Shown: positions 1 through 12,709, counted from the first letter of the stretch. The stretch is 64,000 nt of DNA from Acholoe squamosa (GCA_949317995.1 OX439043.1:61583339-61647338), one strand, 5' to 3'. Made by a program: numbers and translations. Notes: generated from the sequence alone by a model not told the origin.

Positions 1-49
1 GTGAATGAACTGGCAATTGCACTTCAAAAAGATCCTCTAGGCAGGTCCT

Positions 50-355
50 TCATAGAAGTCTAAAGAGGAGTGAAGGGGGACTGTTGATGGGTAGACAGAC
101 AATCAATGAGGTGCCTACATATTCAATAATCATTGACTTCAGTGACATTTGACTTTAAAAGTATCTCCGTGAATAGGGGACTGCTTCAGAACTTACATTT
201 CACTGAACCTACAGAAGTATGTTCTCCTGGAATGGCAGGGAACAGAACCATTCTTTTTTATATTACCCATTAGTAAAAGGGAATGATGACAGTCAAATAT
301 AACATTAGAGTTGCCATCACTTTAAATTTAATTTTGAAAGTTGGGAAATGTTGGT
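50..355 (+). repeat. Dispersed repeat, copy 1 (partner at 17830-18110)
   Basis: This stretch aligns in the same orientation with 17830-18110. Shared landmarks in order are an aggagtgaaggg motif, GACTTCA, AAGTATCTC, GTGAATAG.GGACTGCT, TGAACCTACAGAA and CATTAGAGTT.CCATCACTT. The copies differ by many substitutions and small indels, so the duplication is old. No reading frame is conserved. It is probably a fragment of an unidentified interspersed element. Confidence 0.6.
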
Positions 356-2485
356 CTAAACCATCAAATCACTAATGTATACAATTGGTATAAAAGGAAC
401 CTTTAAGGTTAAAGCCTTTATCTCATCCCTTTCCCACCGTAGTATCATGATATCCACTTACCTTGATTCTAAAATCCTTGTCTAAGGATACGGTCATACT
501 TAAGGAATACTTGCAAGCAGGGGAATGCATTGTTTTTACTACTCAATCCTGAGTTCATGTCACCACCATAAATATGTTGGGTTTCATAGGAAGGAGAGTC
601 TTTTGCTTGCTGATGTAGCTGTTGCAGAGTAAAAGAAAAAAAGCAGAAAACATTAGGATTATTTCATTACTGGCATTCAAGGCCTAATTGGCTTGAATCA
701 CTGTTTGATTATGCATCCATTTTCTAATGAGTGGCATAAGTGTGCCAAGATGGTTAGACTGCAGAGGCTCCAGAACCAAGGACTCAGCAGCTCAGGTCTT
801 GCTTTGATAACCATTCTAAAGTGCACAGTATAGAAGAGTTAGCGATATGTTCAAAGTGTTCCATGCGACAAGTAGACCTGAAATTGCTGCAGATGAAATA
901 CCAAATTAATCCGAGGCTGAAAGGTTGTTTACACTGAGGAGATATAAAAGAAAAGCCTCTTGTACAGGAATGGCCAGTTGTGGAATGGCCTTCCAGAATG
1001 GGTGAAAGAATGTGCCAATAAAAAACAATTTAAGAGCAACCATTGACAGTATTCAGTTTGCATGCAATCCATGACGGTTAGCTTATCTTAGACTGTCTAG
1101 AAAATATAATAGAAATGTCAGCGTGTAACATTGTCTCCAGAAGAGATTTATCACTCTTTCGTATATGATCTGTCCTTTGCTCATCACACATCTCTATTTG
1201 TATCTTATCATCCATGGTATATAATGTCGCTGTGCCACCAATGGAAAATGATTTTCTGAGAAAGTTTTGGTTTGCTAATATGTGCGGGATTTAGTGCATT
1301 TATGTCTGTTGAAATAAAGAAGTGCATTACATGCTCACTGAACTGAAAAAAAAATCCAAAAACCATAAGGAACTGATGAAAAAGATTGAAAAATGACACC
1401 AGTACAAAGATATCTGCAACAGTAAGGGATGAAGCATCCTTCAGAAAGGACCTCTTATTGTACAACAAACTGATGTAGCTTAGGGTCCATTCGATCTGAT
1501 ACCTTTAAAACTGAGGCACGTGACTGTAGAGTACCACCTTTAACCACAAATTATTATGTTATCATATAATTTTATATGTACTACATGATTTATACCACTA
1601 TTCTGGCACCTGCCTTACTGTTATGCCCTCTCCTACCAGTGCACTATGAGAGCATATATGCACATGTTCGTTTCGGGATTTTTGGATATACTTTTTCAAG
1701 GTCAAGTTGGACTTAGATTATTTTGGAAAATTCTGGCGGACATACAAAGTCAGTCTCGCCATTGTTTCAATGTGCAAAAATTGTCCCAACTCGTAGGAGT
1801 ATTGAACCCTGGCCGCAGTGGAGGTAGGCGGAAGCCTTAGCCATAGCACCACACTGAACAGTGAAAGTAAATAAGTTCTCACCTGGGGTCCTAGTTCTAT
1901 GTTTGCACTCAGTTTTCGTCTTGATTCCAACCTTGTCATGTTATAATATCAAAATTCCAACAAGTATTTGATCCATAGATGAGGAATGCGTTCTAATTTT
2001 TTTCTCCATTTTGTTCAATATAAATAAGAATCCAATGATTTTTTTATTATAAGCGAGTTGCGGTCCGCCATTCGTGTCTCCCTCCTTGTCCGACGAAAGT
2101 GTGTCAGTGGCCCGGATGTAGATATAGGCCAATACGCCACAGTTAAAAAAGACGCTGACAATGTCAGACCGCGACTTATTACGATAGAAAAATCAATGGA
2201 TTCTTCTTTATTTTGAATATATTGGACAAAATAAGTTTGGAGGGATCATCTAGACTATCTAAGGATGTGTACCTGATAATATCTCAAATTGTCATGGTTG
2301 GATTCGATACGAAAAGTGTGTGTAAACACATCGGTACAGGTCCCGGCAAGGAACAAAAACAATGGCTTCTTACAGAGCGAAGCTGGGAGGATCGATAACA
2401 CTTACAAAATGTTTTCTCGTGCCTACATATTCTGTGGATGTCAGGTAAGAAATTAATACAAAATGGAGGAAAAGGTGGTATAAAC
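356..2485. other. Non-coding stretch, no gene recognised
   Basis: Only short open frames (under about 90 codons) occur here on either strand, and none has a recognisable motif. Base composition is AT-rich and many stops fall in all frames. I see no RNA gene. The segment is probably decayed repeat or intergenic DNA. Confidence 0.5.
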
Positions 2486-2605
2486 GCAATATGACATAAA
2501 TATGACAGCCCACGGTTTGTATATTGACGATATTGCACTCGCCTCTGGCTCGTGGAATATTCGTCAATTTACAAACTTTGGGCTGTCATATTTATGCTAT
2601 ATTGC
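2486..2605. repeat. Long near-perfect hairpin
   Basis: The arm 2486-2541 is the approximate reverse complement of 2549-2605, with only about 7 unpaired bases (2542-2548) between them. Recognisable pairs include AAATATGACAGCCCA on the left with TGGGCTGTCATATTT on the right, and ATTGACGA with TCGTCAAT. About 9 of 55 positions mismatch. It ends two bases before the TTAA of the neighbouring MITE. It could be a foldback element or the template of a hairpin RNA. Function cannot be told from sequence. Confidence 0.7.
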
Positions 2606-2610
2606 ATTAA

Positions 2611-3080
2611 GGTGTCACCACCCTAAATCGGACCACTTCCGGGTTTAATGGCCAAATAGTCCCTTCTGAACTTGGTTATTTTGAGGAATTTGGCCCCAAG
2701 GGAAGGGAAAGAGGGGCCAAACCCATTGTTATTTGGTATCAGAATGATGAGTAGGAGTGTTTCAATAGGCCCAGAATATTTTTTGTTCAAAACATAAATT
2801 CAGTGGAAGTTTATGGGGTGAAGGGGTCCTGATGTGTATTCATGCGCTGATCAGGCCTCACCATGCAAAAATCACTACCTGGTTACCATGGCAATTTGCG
2901 CAAAATCTAGCCTGACTATGTTTTTGTGGACCTATCTTATTTTTTTCTCCATTTCATAAGCTAAAATATGGTGTAGGTTGCTAAGCACTGTGAGAATTTT
3001 AAATATATTTAATATCAGGTCAACGGTGGAAGACCACGTGATTTTTCGGATGGTCACAAGGCATTTGGGGTGGTGACACC
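2611..3080. mobile_element. piggyBac-type MITE with TTAA target duplication
   Basis: The ends are inverted copies: GGTGTCACCACCC at 2611 and GGGTGGTGACACC ending at 3080, with similarity extending to about 18 bp. TTAA lies immediately outside each end (2607-2610 and 3081-3084), which is the target duplication used by piggyBac-family transposases. The 470-bp interior has no transposase frame, so it is a non-autonomous element needing an enzyme encoded elsewhere. The family assignment rests on the ends and TTAA only. Confidence 0.65.
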
Positions 3081-3690
3081 TTAAAGGAAAAGCTGATTTT
3101 AATACATATGCCACTCAGGGGGCCATTTTTTAGCCCTTTTCACATTTTTTTTAACAATAGGTTTTGGTTGTTTGTGCTGGACACCTCTTATATATGGGAT
3201 TTGTGTCCAAAAATAATAGAATTTCTTGGAGTTTGGCCTTAAAAGTGTCTAATTTTCACAAAAGTTAGACCTTGAAACTAACTCCCTTTTTTCTAGTCCT
3301 TACAGGTATTTTATAGGAAAATTTCACTTCCTAACTTAATCTGATGAAATGGGTAATTTTTTTAAAACTCACCTATCATTTAAAGGAACGAATATCATGA
3401 CACTATATAATGGAATATTCCAGGGGTGAAATATCCCAGAATTCCATTGATTGTTATGGTTACCATGGCAACATAACAACATGTTTCCTCTCCAAGGGGC
3501 CTATTTTGGGTCAAATTTGGCTATTTTGGCCCCAAAAATGCCTGTTTTAGGGCCTTTTCACCAATTTTACTGACTTCCCTAATTCTCACAGTGCTTAGTG
3601 GCATATTACTGGAGAAAATGGATGTTCTGGGCTGTCTTCTAATGCATATTTGCCATAACAAAGTCAGGCTAGATTTTTCTCTATGTCAGA
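2884..3690. repeat. Ancient inverted repeat pair (2884-2996 and 3588-3690)
   Basis: The segment 2884-2996 is the reverse complement of 3588-3690 over about 105 bp. Shared blocks include AATCTAGCCTGACT (2906 side; reverse complement near 3665) and CTAAGCACTGTGAGAAT (2973 side; reverse complement near 3588). The left arm lies inside the TTAA MITE, so the pair may be two copies of the same family in opposite orientation. Palindromic GGTTACCATGGCAA motifs occur at about 2882 and 3458. Confidence 0.55.
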
Positions 3691-6404
3691 TTAAAAACTT
3701 GTAGCTAGAAAAACATCCTTTTTAGGGCAGTTTTGGTCTACGCACATTCCACCACTGTCCCAAATGGCCCAAAATACCAATAAAATATGGTCTTTAGGTA
3801 GAATCTGGGGACAAATTATGATTGAGGGTCCTCATAATGTTTTGTTTATGAAGGATATACGCTATATATAGTATTTGGTAGAGTAGTCCTAGCCTTACAG
3901 TCATAGTTAGACTAGCAACTAATTAAGATGCTCCTCACGTGTTTTTGCAAATGCTATTACAGGTGGCCTGCAACATACTCTCTCTCCAGTAACACCATTT
4001 AAAGAAAGCTTGTGTCTCTGTGTACACTGGGGGAGGGGCGTTTACACAAAAATTTATGTCTAACGACAAATCGCCATAGGCCTATGACATGTGTTGTATG
4101 AAGAAGAACTAATTGGTTTAATGCATAATGTATCTTCTGTCATGAAGATACATATTTCCTTGTGTATAAATGGGGCCACTTGTATGAGTATTAGCCTGAG
4201 TATGAGCCCGATGGTTGGAATATCAATCAATAAAAATCATTTCTTTATGGAATATTCAGATAATTATTTCAGGTCTATAACCTGCATCTATTTAACATTA
4301 ATTACAATATAAGGGAAGCATTACCTGATTGATACTTTTGGAAATAATGACAAAAATAATGCTATTACTAGAAATTTATGAGAAAGTGCCAGAAGGGTCA
4401 CACTATAAAAAAACATGCACTTGAAAATCAGCATGATCTTTTTATTACCCCCAACATAAAGTATGAAAGAATTTTGCAGTTAACTATGGTAATTTCCCCT
4501 TCAACTGTCAATTTAAAAAAAAAGAAGGAAATTGTTGTCAACATGATATTATCTGCTGTCAATTGTCAAGTTAGAGAAAATCTGCTTTAAACTGTCAACT
4601 CGAGGAAAACCCATGTTAACAGCAGGCCTTGTTTTCTAGCTTGACAGTTGGAAGGAAAAAAATATCATCTTGGGTGCTCCTGTGTCCAAGACCCCAGTGT
4701 AGCTTGAAGCATTTCATCATCAACATTATTGTCGTCTGTTGACTGTGAAAACAATTCGCAGAAATGTGATATATGTATGTTACACGGCAATATCCCATTC
4801 CTATAGATTGCGGGTCTGGGTATGTACCTGACAATATGGGACCTCTCACCCCATAAAGGGCTGTCCTTATTGGGGCATTAGGTGACTTTGAAATTTTTCA
4901 CTGCTTACATGCTTAATACATTCATTAGACATAACGTTTCATAGAGGCGGCAATTGTGTTATTCCCAGAGCCTTTCTCACACTGTCACATTCTGATACTA
5001 GGCATGAGGTTATGATGACATTGTTGTTTTTCCTTTTTTGTTGTAGCAATCATTGACGTCTGTTGGTAGGAACAGGCTAATAAAGTACAGAGGTGCCTGT
5101 ATCTCTGATACTGATAATTAAGGCATGTCAGGTATGATTTATTTTGTCCTGGCATGAGAGCATGTTGACATGAGAGCAGCTCATTGGCAAAATAACTCAT
5201 GGGTGAGTAGCTCATAATGGATGATTGTACTGGACCATTTCTGACCCACTACAGAATGTCTGTGTGTTGTCAGGTAAACTGCCTTTGTACATACAAATGT
5301 ACATGCTACATGTCTGGGGGCAATTAGTAGTTCTGAGATGAGAACATTTAGCCTAGTATCTTTTGTATTAGGTGACACTCACTATAACAAACACACCTAG
5401 AGATCTGGTTCAATATCAAAATGATAAAATCTAGAAAATTACAAGATCTAGGTAGTGCAGATCATACACTAAACAAAATTTACAGCCAATTAAAGGTGGG
5501 TCTTTTCGATGGCATCGGTTTGTCTTCCATCCTGATATTTGTTTATGTGCACGATGATGTTAAAAAAAGAAGTGCAAATTTTTGAATTGCTTTTTGTAGC
5601 CATATTCAGAGCTCTTCCAGCCATCACAATGGCAATGGTGGAGCTGCAAGCTGGAAATGGCTAGCATGCTGAACCTATTCCAGATACCACTTTAAACCAT
5701 CTCAACATCATTAAGATGTTTCCCGATGCTTCCATAATGGTCTCAAGGTTGAAATGGTACCTATGATCAGACAGCACAACTAAGACTGGTATAATCAGCC
5801 TCATGTAAAATCATATTTCATTGTTTTGGTAGACCTGTCGAAGTGGTCTTACTGACAAGTCCTAATGCAGCTGCATTTATAAATGCCTCCAAAAAGACCT
5901 CCTAAGATTGTATAGAATTTAAGGAGGTCTCTCCTAGGTAAAAAAAAACACCTGCTTATGCACATATACAGTGCCATCACAGATGGCTCTTTCAACCTCA
6001 TTGTTTCTTTGAATACAAGGCTTCTGTATTCATTTGACATTCATCAAGCCTTAGAAATAATAAAAAAATTAAGTGGAAATCAAATATAAATATCATAATT
6101 AACAGGGTAAATTTCAGCAAATTGAACATTCTAACAGATGATTAAGATTAGAAAATATACTCATGCGGTCAATTTGTTTGCTCTCACCGGAAACTTATGT
6201 GCACCTCACTAGACTTCACTTTATAAGTGTTGATATAAGAACTCTGTTGAAAGCTGATATGTTCAATATTAAATGCCTGTGGAAACATTTTGAATGGCAT
6301 TCGAATGTCCCTGATTAAGGTTGGGGTATTTTAAAGACCTTGAGCAGCCATTTTCTTCTACTTTTGACTGAACCTCTCCAACTCATCTTACCAGTAAAAT
6401 GAAT
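3691..6404. other. Non-coding stretch, no gene recognised
   Basis: Open frames here are at most 77 codons, with no domain signature. The sequence is AT-rich, with poly-A/T runs and no obvious tandem array. I see nothing to annotate as a gene, RNA or promoter. Confidence 0.45.
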
Positions 6405-6598
6405 CAGGAGAAACCAGGGATCGAACCTGGGACCTTCCAGCCTGCAGACCGTTGCTCTACCACTGAGCTACTTCCCCGTCTGACATTCTCTACCTTCCAC
6501 CTACGCCTGGATCGGTGTGATACCGATAGGGGACATGTGATTACCCGGTGACCCGCCCCTGTGGGTCAGCCAACCGGGCTCAGGGACTCACATAATCA
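6405..6598 (-). mobile_element. tRNA-Cys-derived SINE, copy 1
   Basis: On the minus strand the 5' part reads like a tRNA. It has an A box TAGCTCAGTGG (complement of 6460-6470), a GCTC/GAGC D-arm, an anticodon-loop-like CTGCAGG containing GCA (Cys), and a B box GGTTCGATCCC (complement of 6417-6427). The acceptor stem pairs poorly and a non-tRNA body continues to about 6598. This is typical of a tRNA-derived SINE with an internal RNA polymerase III promoter, rather than of a working tRNA gene. A second copy lies 213 bp further on in the same orientation. Confidence 0.75.
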
Positions 6599-6811
6599 CG
6601 TTCCCTACACAGTCCCCAACCAGCTTCGACCACCGAATTAACCTGCACTGAGTCATACACAGTGGAAATGAACACTATCGGTGCCCCAGCGCTAGCAGGT
6701 CGAAGCCCTTGCTGTATCACACCAGCCTAGGCACCGAGTTCCATAGCCCCCCCTCACACGGGTCAGAACTACTCAGTGTCTCCACCATTGTAGGATCGGC
6801 GAAAACGAATC
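6599..6811. other. Spacer between the two SINE copies
   Basis: This 213-bp interval is more GC-rich than its surroundings, has no coding signal, and separates two SINE copies in the same orientation. It may be part of a larger composite repeat. It has no counterpart after copy 2 that I can see. Confidence 0.4.
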
Positions 6812-6998
6812 TGGAGAAACCGGGGATCAAACCCGGAACCTTCCAGCCTGCAGACCTTTGCTCTACCACTGAGCTACTTCCCGTCTGACGTTCTCTATGT
6901 TCCACCTATGCCTGGATTGGTGTGATACCGATAGGGGACATGTGATTACCCGTTGACCTGCCCCTGTGGGTCAGCCAACCGGACACGGGGACTCACAT
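6812..6998 (-). mobile_element. tRNA-Cys-derived SINE, copy 2
   Basis: This copy matches 6405-6598 closely over its full length, including the A box (complement of 6867-6877), the Cys-type GCA anticodon-like triplet, and the body segment with GTGTGATACCGATAGGGGAC. The B box has decayed to GGTTTGATCCC (complement of 6823-6833), a C-to-T change at the CpG. Both copies end near GACTCACATAA. Confidence 0.75.
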
Positions 6999-8726
6999 AA
7001 GTATACTGGACTAAATACACTCTGAGATATTCACCACCAAAGATCACCCATGGAAAAGATACACAGGAGAGGGTGTCTTTTGGCGAACCTACCCTAACCA
7101 GGTAAAACTTATGTTATCCAAATGGTGAAAGGTATATGTAAAACCCATATTTTGGGAGTTTTATATCATATTATCAACTTTCAAACATAAATAAATTTCA
7201 GTGTACAGATGATTCTTACTTCGAGAACTCATTCTTTTCATTTTAATACATGTAGATCCAGGTAGGTATTTATGAACAGTGATATATTTTAATATTATGC
7301 CTTAGCTAATGCGAATTACCAGAGTATTAGAAGAAGGGAGCCATTAATGGTGTCTTGAGTTGAATCATCTACATAGACCCTAGTACCCAGAAGACTATAC
7401 TGATGTAGCAGGATTAAATTTTGACCAATGAGATCATTCCAATCATTCAGTGCAAAATTGTTTAGGGTGCATGATGGAACAGCTGGTACCCATCATGCTG
7501 GTTGTCAGTGCCAAAACTAGATCAAGCAATGGTGTCATCAGCCTACAACCTTGGTATATGAAGGAGGGCCACTGCATACACGTGCTGATAACTGATGTCT
7601 ATGGACTAATCAGGTGCTCTAATAATGTGATTACCATTCAGCCTGAGGGCTATTTGATTAGAGCAGATGGTGAATGCTAATGGCTAACACAGTTTATAAG
7701 GAAACAGGACGGTTCTCTGGTTCATTTATAGACTGTTATCAAAATTTTGATGACCAAGGTAATAATATGAAACCTAAATACTTACATGAGTACCTTCATG
7801 AAAATTATCAAGAATGAGAAAGCAATGCATAATTTAATTCAAAATTAATGCTATTATCCTCATAAAATCCAATTCAGATAAGGTAGGTATGTTAAGAGGC
7901 GTGTTTATAATTCGTTTAGAAGTGAACTATCCTCTAAAATACAGACAAATAATTTTGTCCATAAACTATGGACCATCTACTTGGGCACTTGACACTCTCA
8001 ATTACTTATAGTTAGGTAAAATCATCATATTGGATAGAGTTATGAGTATCATGATACCCATATACTTACAACAATACTTTAGTGAAACTGGAAATCCATG
8101 TACCTGATGCATTCTCACCTAAATTTTCATATGTGTAAACATGCTTACACACCTATAATTTCCACATCTAGTATAGACCTATTCATTCTTCATTTCCTTG
8201 TGTATACATCATATTTATATCTGACTATTATTGTCATCACAATTTCTCAGTAATTAAGGGCACTTAGATTTAACTTAGATTCTGATAACATTGCCATGGT
8301 TTATTTTTGCTCCCCATGCATCCTCTTTTTCTCGCCTTATCCATCCCACCCTCACAGTGCATCCCCTTCCATACCTGCACTTGCCTCTCCTTGGATGGGT
8401 GCTTAATGCTCTCAAGAGCCTGGTTCTAATACGAAAGAAATAGCATTAAAAAGAGTAGATACAATCTACTCAAACGGCACCTGGTGGCAAAAAATGAAAC
8501 TGCCAAATTTGACAATATTTGCTCATATTCCTAATTTATATGACATAACCCTTCTTTATCAAACCTTTAGGTGTGATACATTGGTATTCTATACATTCGT
8601 ATCACTGGATTTCATATTTCCTGTACCCATAGACCCCTATACTAAAGGAATTAGAAATATTTTAGTTTATTCAGGAAAATTTCAATTTGCTTGTGAACTT
8701 TTTGGTTCCAAAATAATTCTAATGAT
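6999..8726. other. Non-coding stretch, no gene recognised
   Basis: AT-rich DNA with only short unremarkable open frames. The longest, at 7450-7680 and 8494-8736 on the plus strand, show no known motif and biased AT-rich codons, so I do not call them genes. No structured repeat was seen. Confidence 0.45.
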
Positions 8727-9019
8727 TTTTTTTTAAACATTTATCTTTATTGCCAGTAAATAAACTGACAGTTACATTAAGCAATGTGAAACTTCAATAG
8801 AAAACATATGATCACATCATAATGATAGCAAAATGAATATAGGTAAATAGATCTAATTCCTGTGCAGGCAAGAAAGGTCCCCCTCAGGACCCTTTCCTAT
8901 AAAGGAATATAAACCCAAATTCTAGTGCACAAAAATAGTTAAGTATAGACCAACATAGGACTCTTATACCAAAGCTGTTTATCACCATAAGTTATACTCA
9001 AAGATAAATAATGTTTCCA

Positions 9020-9705
9020 TTACAAAGGGGCTATAGGTATACAGGTATCCAACCAGTTTTTACGTTTTGATTTGAATTGTAATGCATTTGGCAGGAGCCT
9101 GGTGGGGGGATCCAAATTATTCCACACCATCGCACCATAGTGCTCTATAGACCTGTAGTAAACAGCACCATGTGAAGTAAGACGTGTCATTACAGGTGCC
9201 TGGTACCTTCTAGTGCGAACATCTCTGTGATCTATATAAGAGGGGTCCATTGACCTTTTGTACATAAAATTATATTAATGGTACATTCTATGGTCTTCCA
9301 GCTTGGGAGTATTTGTACACCAATAAATCCAATCAGTAGAAGTAACATGTGGTATTCTAAGGCAAATTTTGAGACACCTATTTTGAGCAGTTTGTAAATC
9401 TTTTAACAAATCCTTTTTTGCTAACATAAATAATATATCTCCATAGTCGAAATAAGGTAAGACCATTGTTTTGAAAACTTTCGATGCAATATCCTGGGTC
9501 AAAAAAGGCTGTATACATGCCAACATATATATGTTTTGTGAGATATGGTTTTAAGCATCTGCCTAATATGGATGTCATACTTTATGTTGGGATCAAGAGT
9601 CACACCCAAATATTTGTAAGAAGGTACAACCTTTAGATTCTCTTTGTTCAGTGTTAGTGACACATCAAGACCTTTTATCTTCCTTTTAGAGACAGTAAAG
9701 CACAT
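9020..9705 (-). pseudogene. LINE RT C-terminal region, broken
   Basis: Three overlapping minus-strand frames (9499-9705, 9275-9526, 9020-9265) carry a continuous family signature. First comes the RT thumb region with YKYLGVTLDPN, then a region resembling the LINE stretch that follows RT (DIASKVFKTMVLPYFDYGD), then a C-terminus with GAMVWNNLDPP and LQFKSKRKNWL. This is the usual end of CR1/Jockey-type ORF2. At least two frameshifts separate the pieces. Confidence 0.75.
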
Positions 9706-9754
9706 TACTTTTGTTTTTGGTATTGACTGTCAGCTTATTCTGTTAGCACCAGAG

Positions 9755-10264
9755 TCAAAACATGTCCAAACTATCTTGAAGTTTTAATTGAGTATTTGCA
9801 ATTGTTGGTTCCGCATTGTAAATCACTGTGTCATTGGCATATAGCCCAACATTTGAGTTTTTATTACAATTTGAAAGATCATTGACATACAAAATAAACA
9901 TAAATGGCCCAAGAATAGAGCCCTGAGGGACACCGCAGACCATCTCATCCAGACTTGAAACTAACCCATTAACTTTAGTCTTTTGAGTTCTACCACCAAG
10001 ATAACTCTTTAACCAAGATAAATTAGAATTTCAAATACCATAATTTTCTAATTTGTTAAGGAGAACGAGGTGGTCTATGGTGTCTAATGCTTTTTGGAGA
10101 TCACTAAATGTTGATGTAGTTGGAATTGCAACATTCAAGTTCCTAGCAATATCGTCAGTAAATTTTGTCACTTTTGTCATAGTAGAATAGCCTGGGGAAA
10201 ACCTCCCTGAGAATATTGTGATGGTCAATGAATTTAAAGATATGAATGTGTACCAACCTCTCAA
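9755..10264 (-). pseudogene. LINE reverse transcriptase core, broken
   Basis: The minus-strand frame 9755-9943 holds GVPQGSILGPFMFILYVNDL followed by LYANDT, the place of the catalytic YADD box. The first aspartate is asparagine here, which would inactivate the enzyme. The upstream piece 10031-10264 includes FSDLQKALDTIDHLVLLNKL, matching the region before the GVPQG block where an F-D-T-V/I-DH..L pattern is usual. The two pieces are separated by a stop or frameshift near 10030. The role was copying the LINE RNA by target-primed reverse transcription. Confidence 0.8.
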
Positions 10265-10734
10265 TCATTTTACAGGGTGTTGGGGTGAGAGCTATGGGTC
10301 TATAATTTTCAACACATTTGGCATCACCTGATTTGTATATAGTGACGATAGTGGCTACCTTCCATTAAAGAGGGACCATGCCAGTTTGGAATGAAGAATT
10401 GAACATATCAGTAATTTTTGCAGGGATAACCTGAAATGCATCCTTGACAACAGCATTAGACATGTTATCAATACCTGATGACTTTGATGTATTTATTCCT
10501 TTGATTAAGGACAAGGGCTCCAGGTGAAGAAACAATTAATTGACAAAGGATTTCCTTGTAACTTGGAATATTTGTTCCTTACATGATGTGTAATTGAAAT
10601 GTGGAATAAAAAGTTGGGGTAGCAACATAACTTTCTTCAGTAGTAGCCATCCTTTGTCGGATACTTTAGCATTGAGTCAAATGGGCAAGACCTAGACATT
10701 TTGGATTTTGGAGGAACATTGGTGAATAATTCCC

Positions 10735-11090
10735 AAACTAGACAAACTACTCTTCTCAAAAACTACAAATATGTCCATTGACATGTATTAATCAAGATAG
10801 AAATGTAAAATCATATGGTTCCAACACTACTTATTGCACAAGATGAGTGTGTATGCAAGGGGGTAGGGAACCCTAATGCTTAAGCCTATGGACCACAGCC
10901 AGAGGGGGGTAGAGGGGGGTTTATAGTCTTTTGGCAAAGCTTCTTCAAACTTGATCAAAATGCATATTTATATTACTAGACATAACTTTTGAACTGATAA
11001 TGATAGAAACTTGCTTCAAAAACTGACAGATCCCTCTCAATGAGAAGGATGCACTAGTTCCCAAAATGGCTGCTAGGCGCCTGCCGCTCT
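10735..11090. other. Probable foreign insert within the LINE
   Basis: LINE-like protein similarity on the minus strand can be followed to about 11095 from the 5' side and resumes at about 10720. Between them lies DNA with a G-rich stretch (near 10905-10921) and no LINE-like reading frame. No terminal repeats or target duplication are visible, so the boundaries are approximate. Confidence 0.35.
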
Positions 11091-11551
11091 TGTTCTTAAA
11101 TCTTTTACCTCATTTATAGTGGACACAAATCTGGTGATGTCAATCTCACATCTATCATCATATGAGCGCCATGGGTCATGCATTTCACAAGAAAGTTTTG
11201 TATCAATATTGGCAAAAAAGGAATTTATATATCCTGGTATGTCGGGTGGATCTAAATTAAGTCCTGTTATGTCATCTTTGAGTTGAATAAAGTCATTATG
11301 TGACAGGGTGGGAATAATCTTCCTGATATTTCACCAAGTATCTGCATTAGAAGCATTTAATTCATCTTTGACAAATCGCCTTTGTGCAGCTTGAGATCTC
11401 TTATTGGATTATCTTTTGGCCTCATGAGCCTTTTCCCAGTCACTAGCTCTTTTGGTTTGTTTCGCCTTGGACAACAGGCAAATTTACCAGATGGTCAGTG
11501 ATCCAAGGTTTATTTTCTCTTGGAACATTAAATGTTTTAATGGGGCACATC

Positions 11552-12190
11552 TTATTTAATGACTCTCCAATAATCAACAATAATATCCCATTTCTTAGTA
11601 GGATTGTTTGAATCATCAAACAGGGACCAATTACTATTTAATAGGTCACTCTGCAGGCGTAACTTATTGTACTTTTTATATGATCTACAAACAAATGGAA
11701 CCTTTGGTTTATACAAGACTTCCTTCTTATGTAACAGGTAGACAGGCACATGGTCAAAAATATGCACATTAATGATATCAGACTGACAAATAAAATTTGA
11801 ATTTGTAAAAAAGTCATTTAGCAGGCAGCTACTTTTACCATCTGATCTTGTGTGCTCTTTGATCAGTTCTACCAGCCTGTAAGGCTTCATAGCTGCAACC
11901 AGGTTGTTAGCATGAGTCTCACTTTTAGACAAATCAATATTATCATCACCAGGAATTATAAGCTCAAGTTGTTAACATTGAGAATCAGATCTAGAGTATT
12001 TTGTAGCTTGGTAATGAATTCTGCCTTATCACCTTTTGGAGGGTGATAAACATTTAATAAGACCAACTTTTTGTTATTGGGTTTCTCTATTCTAATACAT
12101 TGTATCTCAATATCCTTACAGCTTATATTAAGATGGCTCAAGTCAAATGCATCATGCTGAATATTAGACTTTATATAGACAAACACTCCC
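11552..12190 (-). pseudogene. LINE endonuclease domain remnant
   Basis: Two minus-strand frames (11956-12186 and 11552-11932) give the C-terminal half of an endonuclease/exonuclease/phosphatase fold. Visible features are LVLLNVYHPPKGDKAEFITK, then PGDDNID (normally GDFNID), a spaced SCLLNDFFTNS (usually SLLD..TN) and DHVPVYLL in place of the SDH.P motif. A frameshift near 11945 separates the halves, and the N-terminal catalytic part is missing. In intact LINEs this domain nicks target DNA. Confidence 0.75.
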
Positions 12191-12709
12191 CTGGCATCTT
12201 TAGGTTCATCTGGGTCATTAATGTCCTGTCATTATGGTGTAAAACATAACCTTCTAATCGTACACCAATAAACTTGTATACTTTGATTTTAAACTACTTG
12301 TGTTCATATGTACAAATTCAGGCCCCGTTTGCCATCAAGAACTTTGAAGTTAGCCATTATCAATATGAAGGTTCACAAATGTACCATATACCTTGTATGT
12401 GAATGTGTTAGCCAAATTTGGCATACCATTAGCACAGGATTGAACAAAGCAAGTAAAATATGGTCTATACAAAAGAAAGAAAAAGAAAAAGTCAGAAGGT
12501 ACAACTCTACAACTGGGCTGCGGAATCATTGCCACCTAGAAGGGAGGAAAAGGATGGAACGTGTCAAGTAGAGATTTTAGCATGTAGTGACATTGTTGCT
12601 CCAACAACAAAATTCTCAAACTTGTATGTCTGAATTTCAAAGCCATGCTGTCAATTACAATATGACAAAATAGAATGAATGAACTAAGTCCAATTCTAGA
12701 ATCAAGGCA

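Larger units (their letters stand above)
8727..12300 (-). mobile_element. Decayed LINE (CR1/L2/Jockey-type), minus strand
   Basis: Reading the minus strand from about 12300 to 8727 gives, in order, the C-terminal part of an apurinic-type endonuclease, a linker, a reverse transcriptase with a GVPQGSILGP block, and a C-terminal region ending near 9020. A 3' untranslated part and a T-run at 8728-8736 (an A-tail on the element's strand) follow. Frameshifts and stops break it into many pieces, and the 5' end including the start of the endonuclease is not visible. This order and the RT block fit non-LTR retrotransposons of the CR1/L2/Jockey group. The clade is an inference, and the copy is dead. 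Confidence 0.8.

Noticed and set aside
6405..6480. A functional tRNA-Cys gene
   Set aside because: A and B boxes and a GCA triplet are present, but the acceptor and anticodon stems pair poorly and the same non-tRNA body follows in two copies, so it is a SINE head.
7450..7680. 76-codon plus-strand frame as a small gene
   Set aside because: No recognisable motif, no supporting context, and frames of this length are frequent by chance here.
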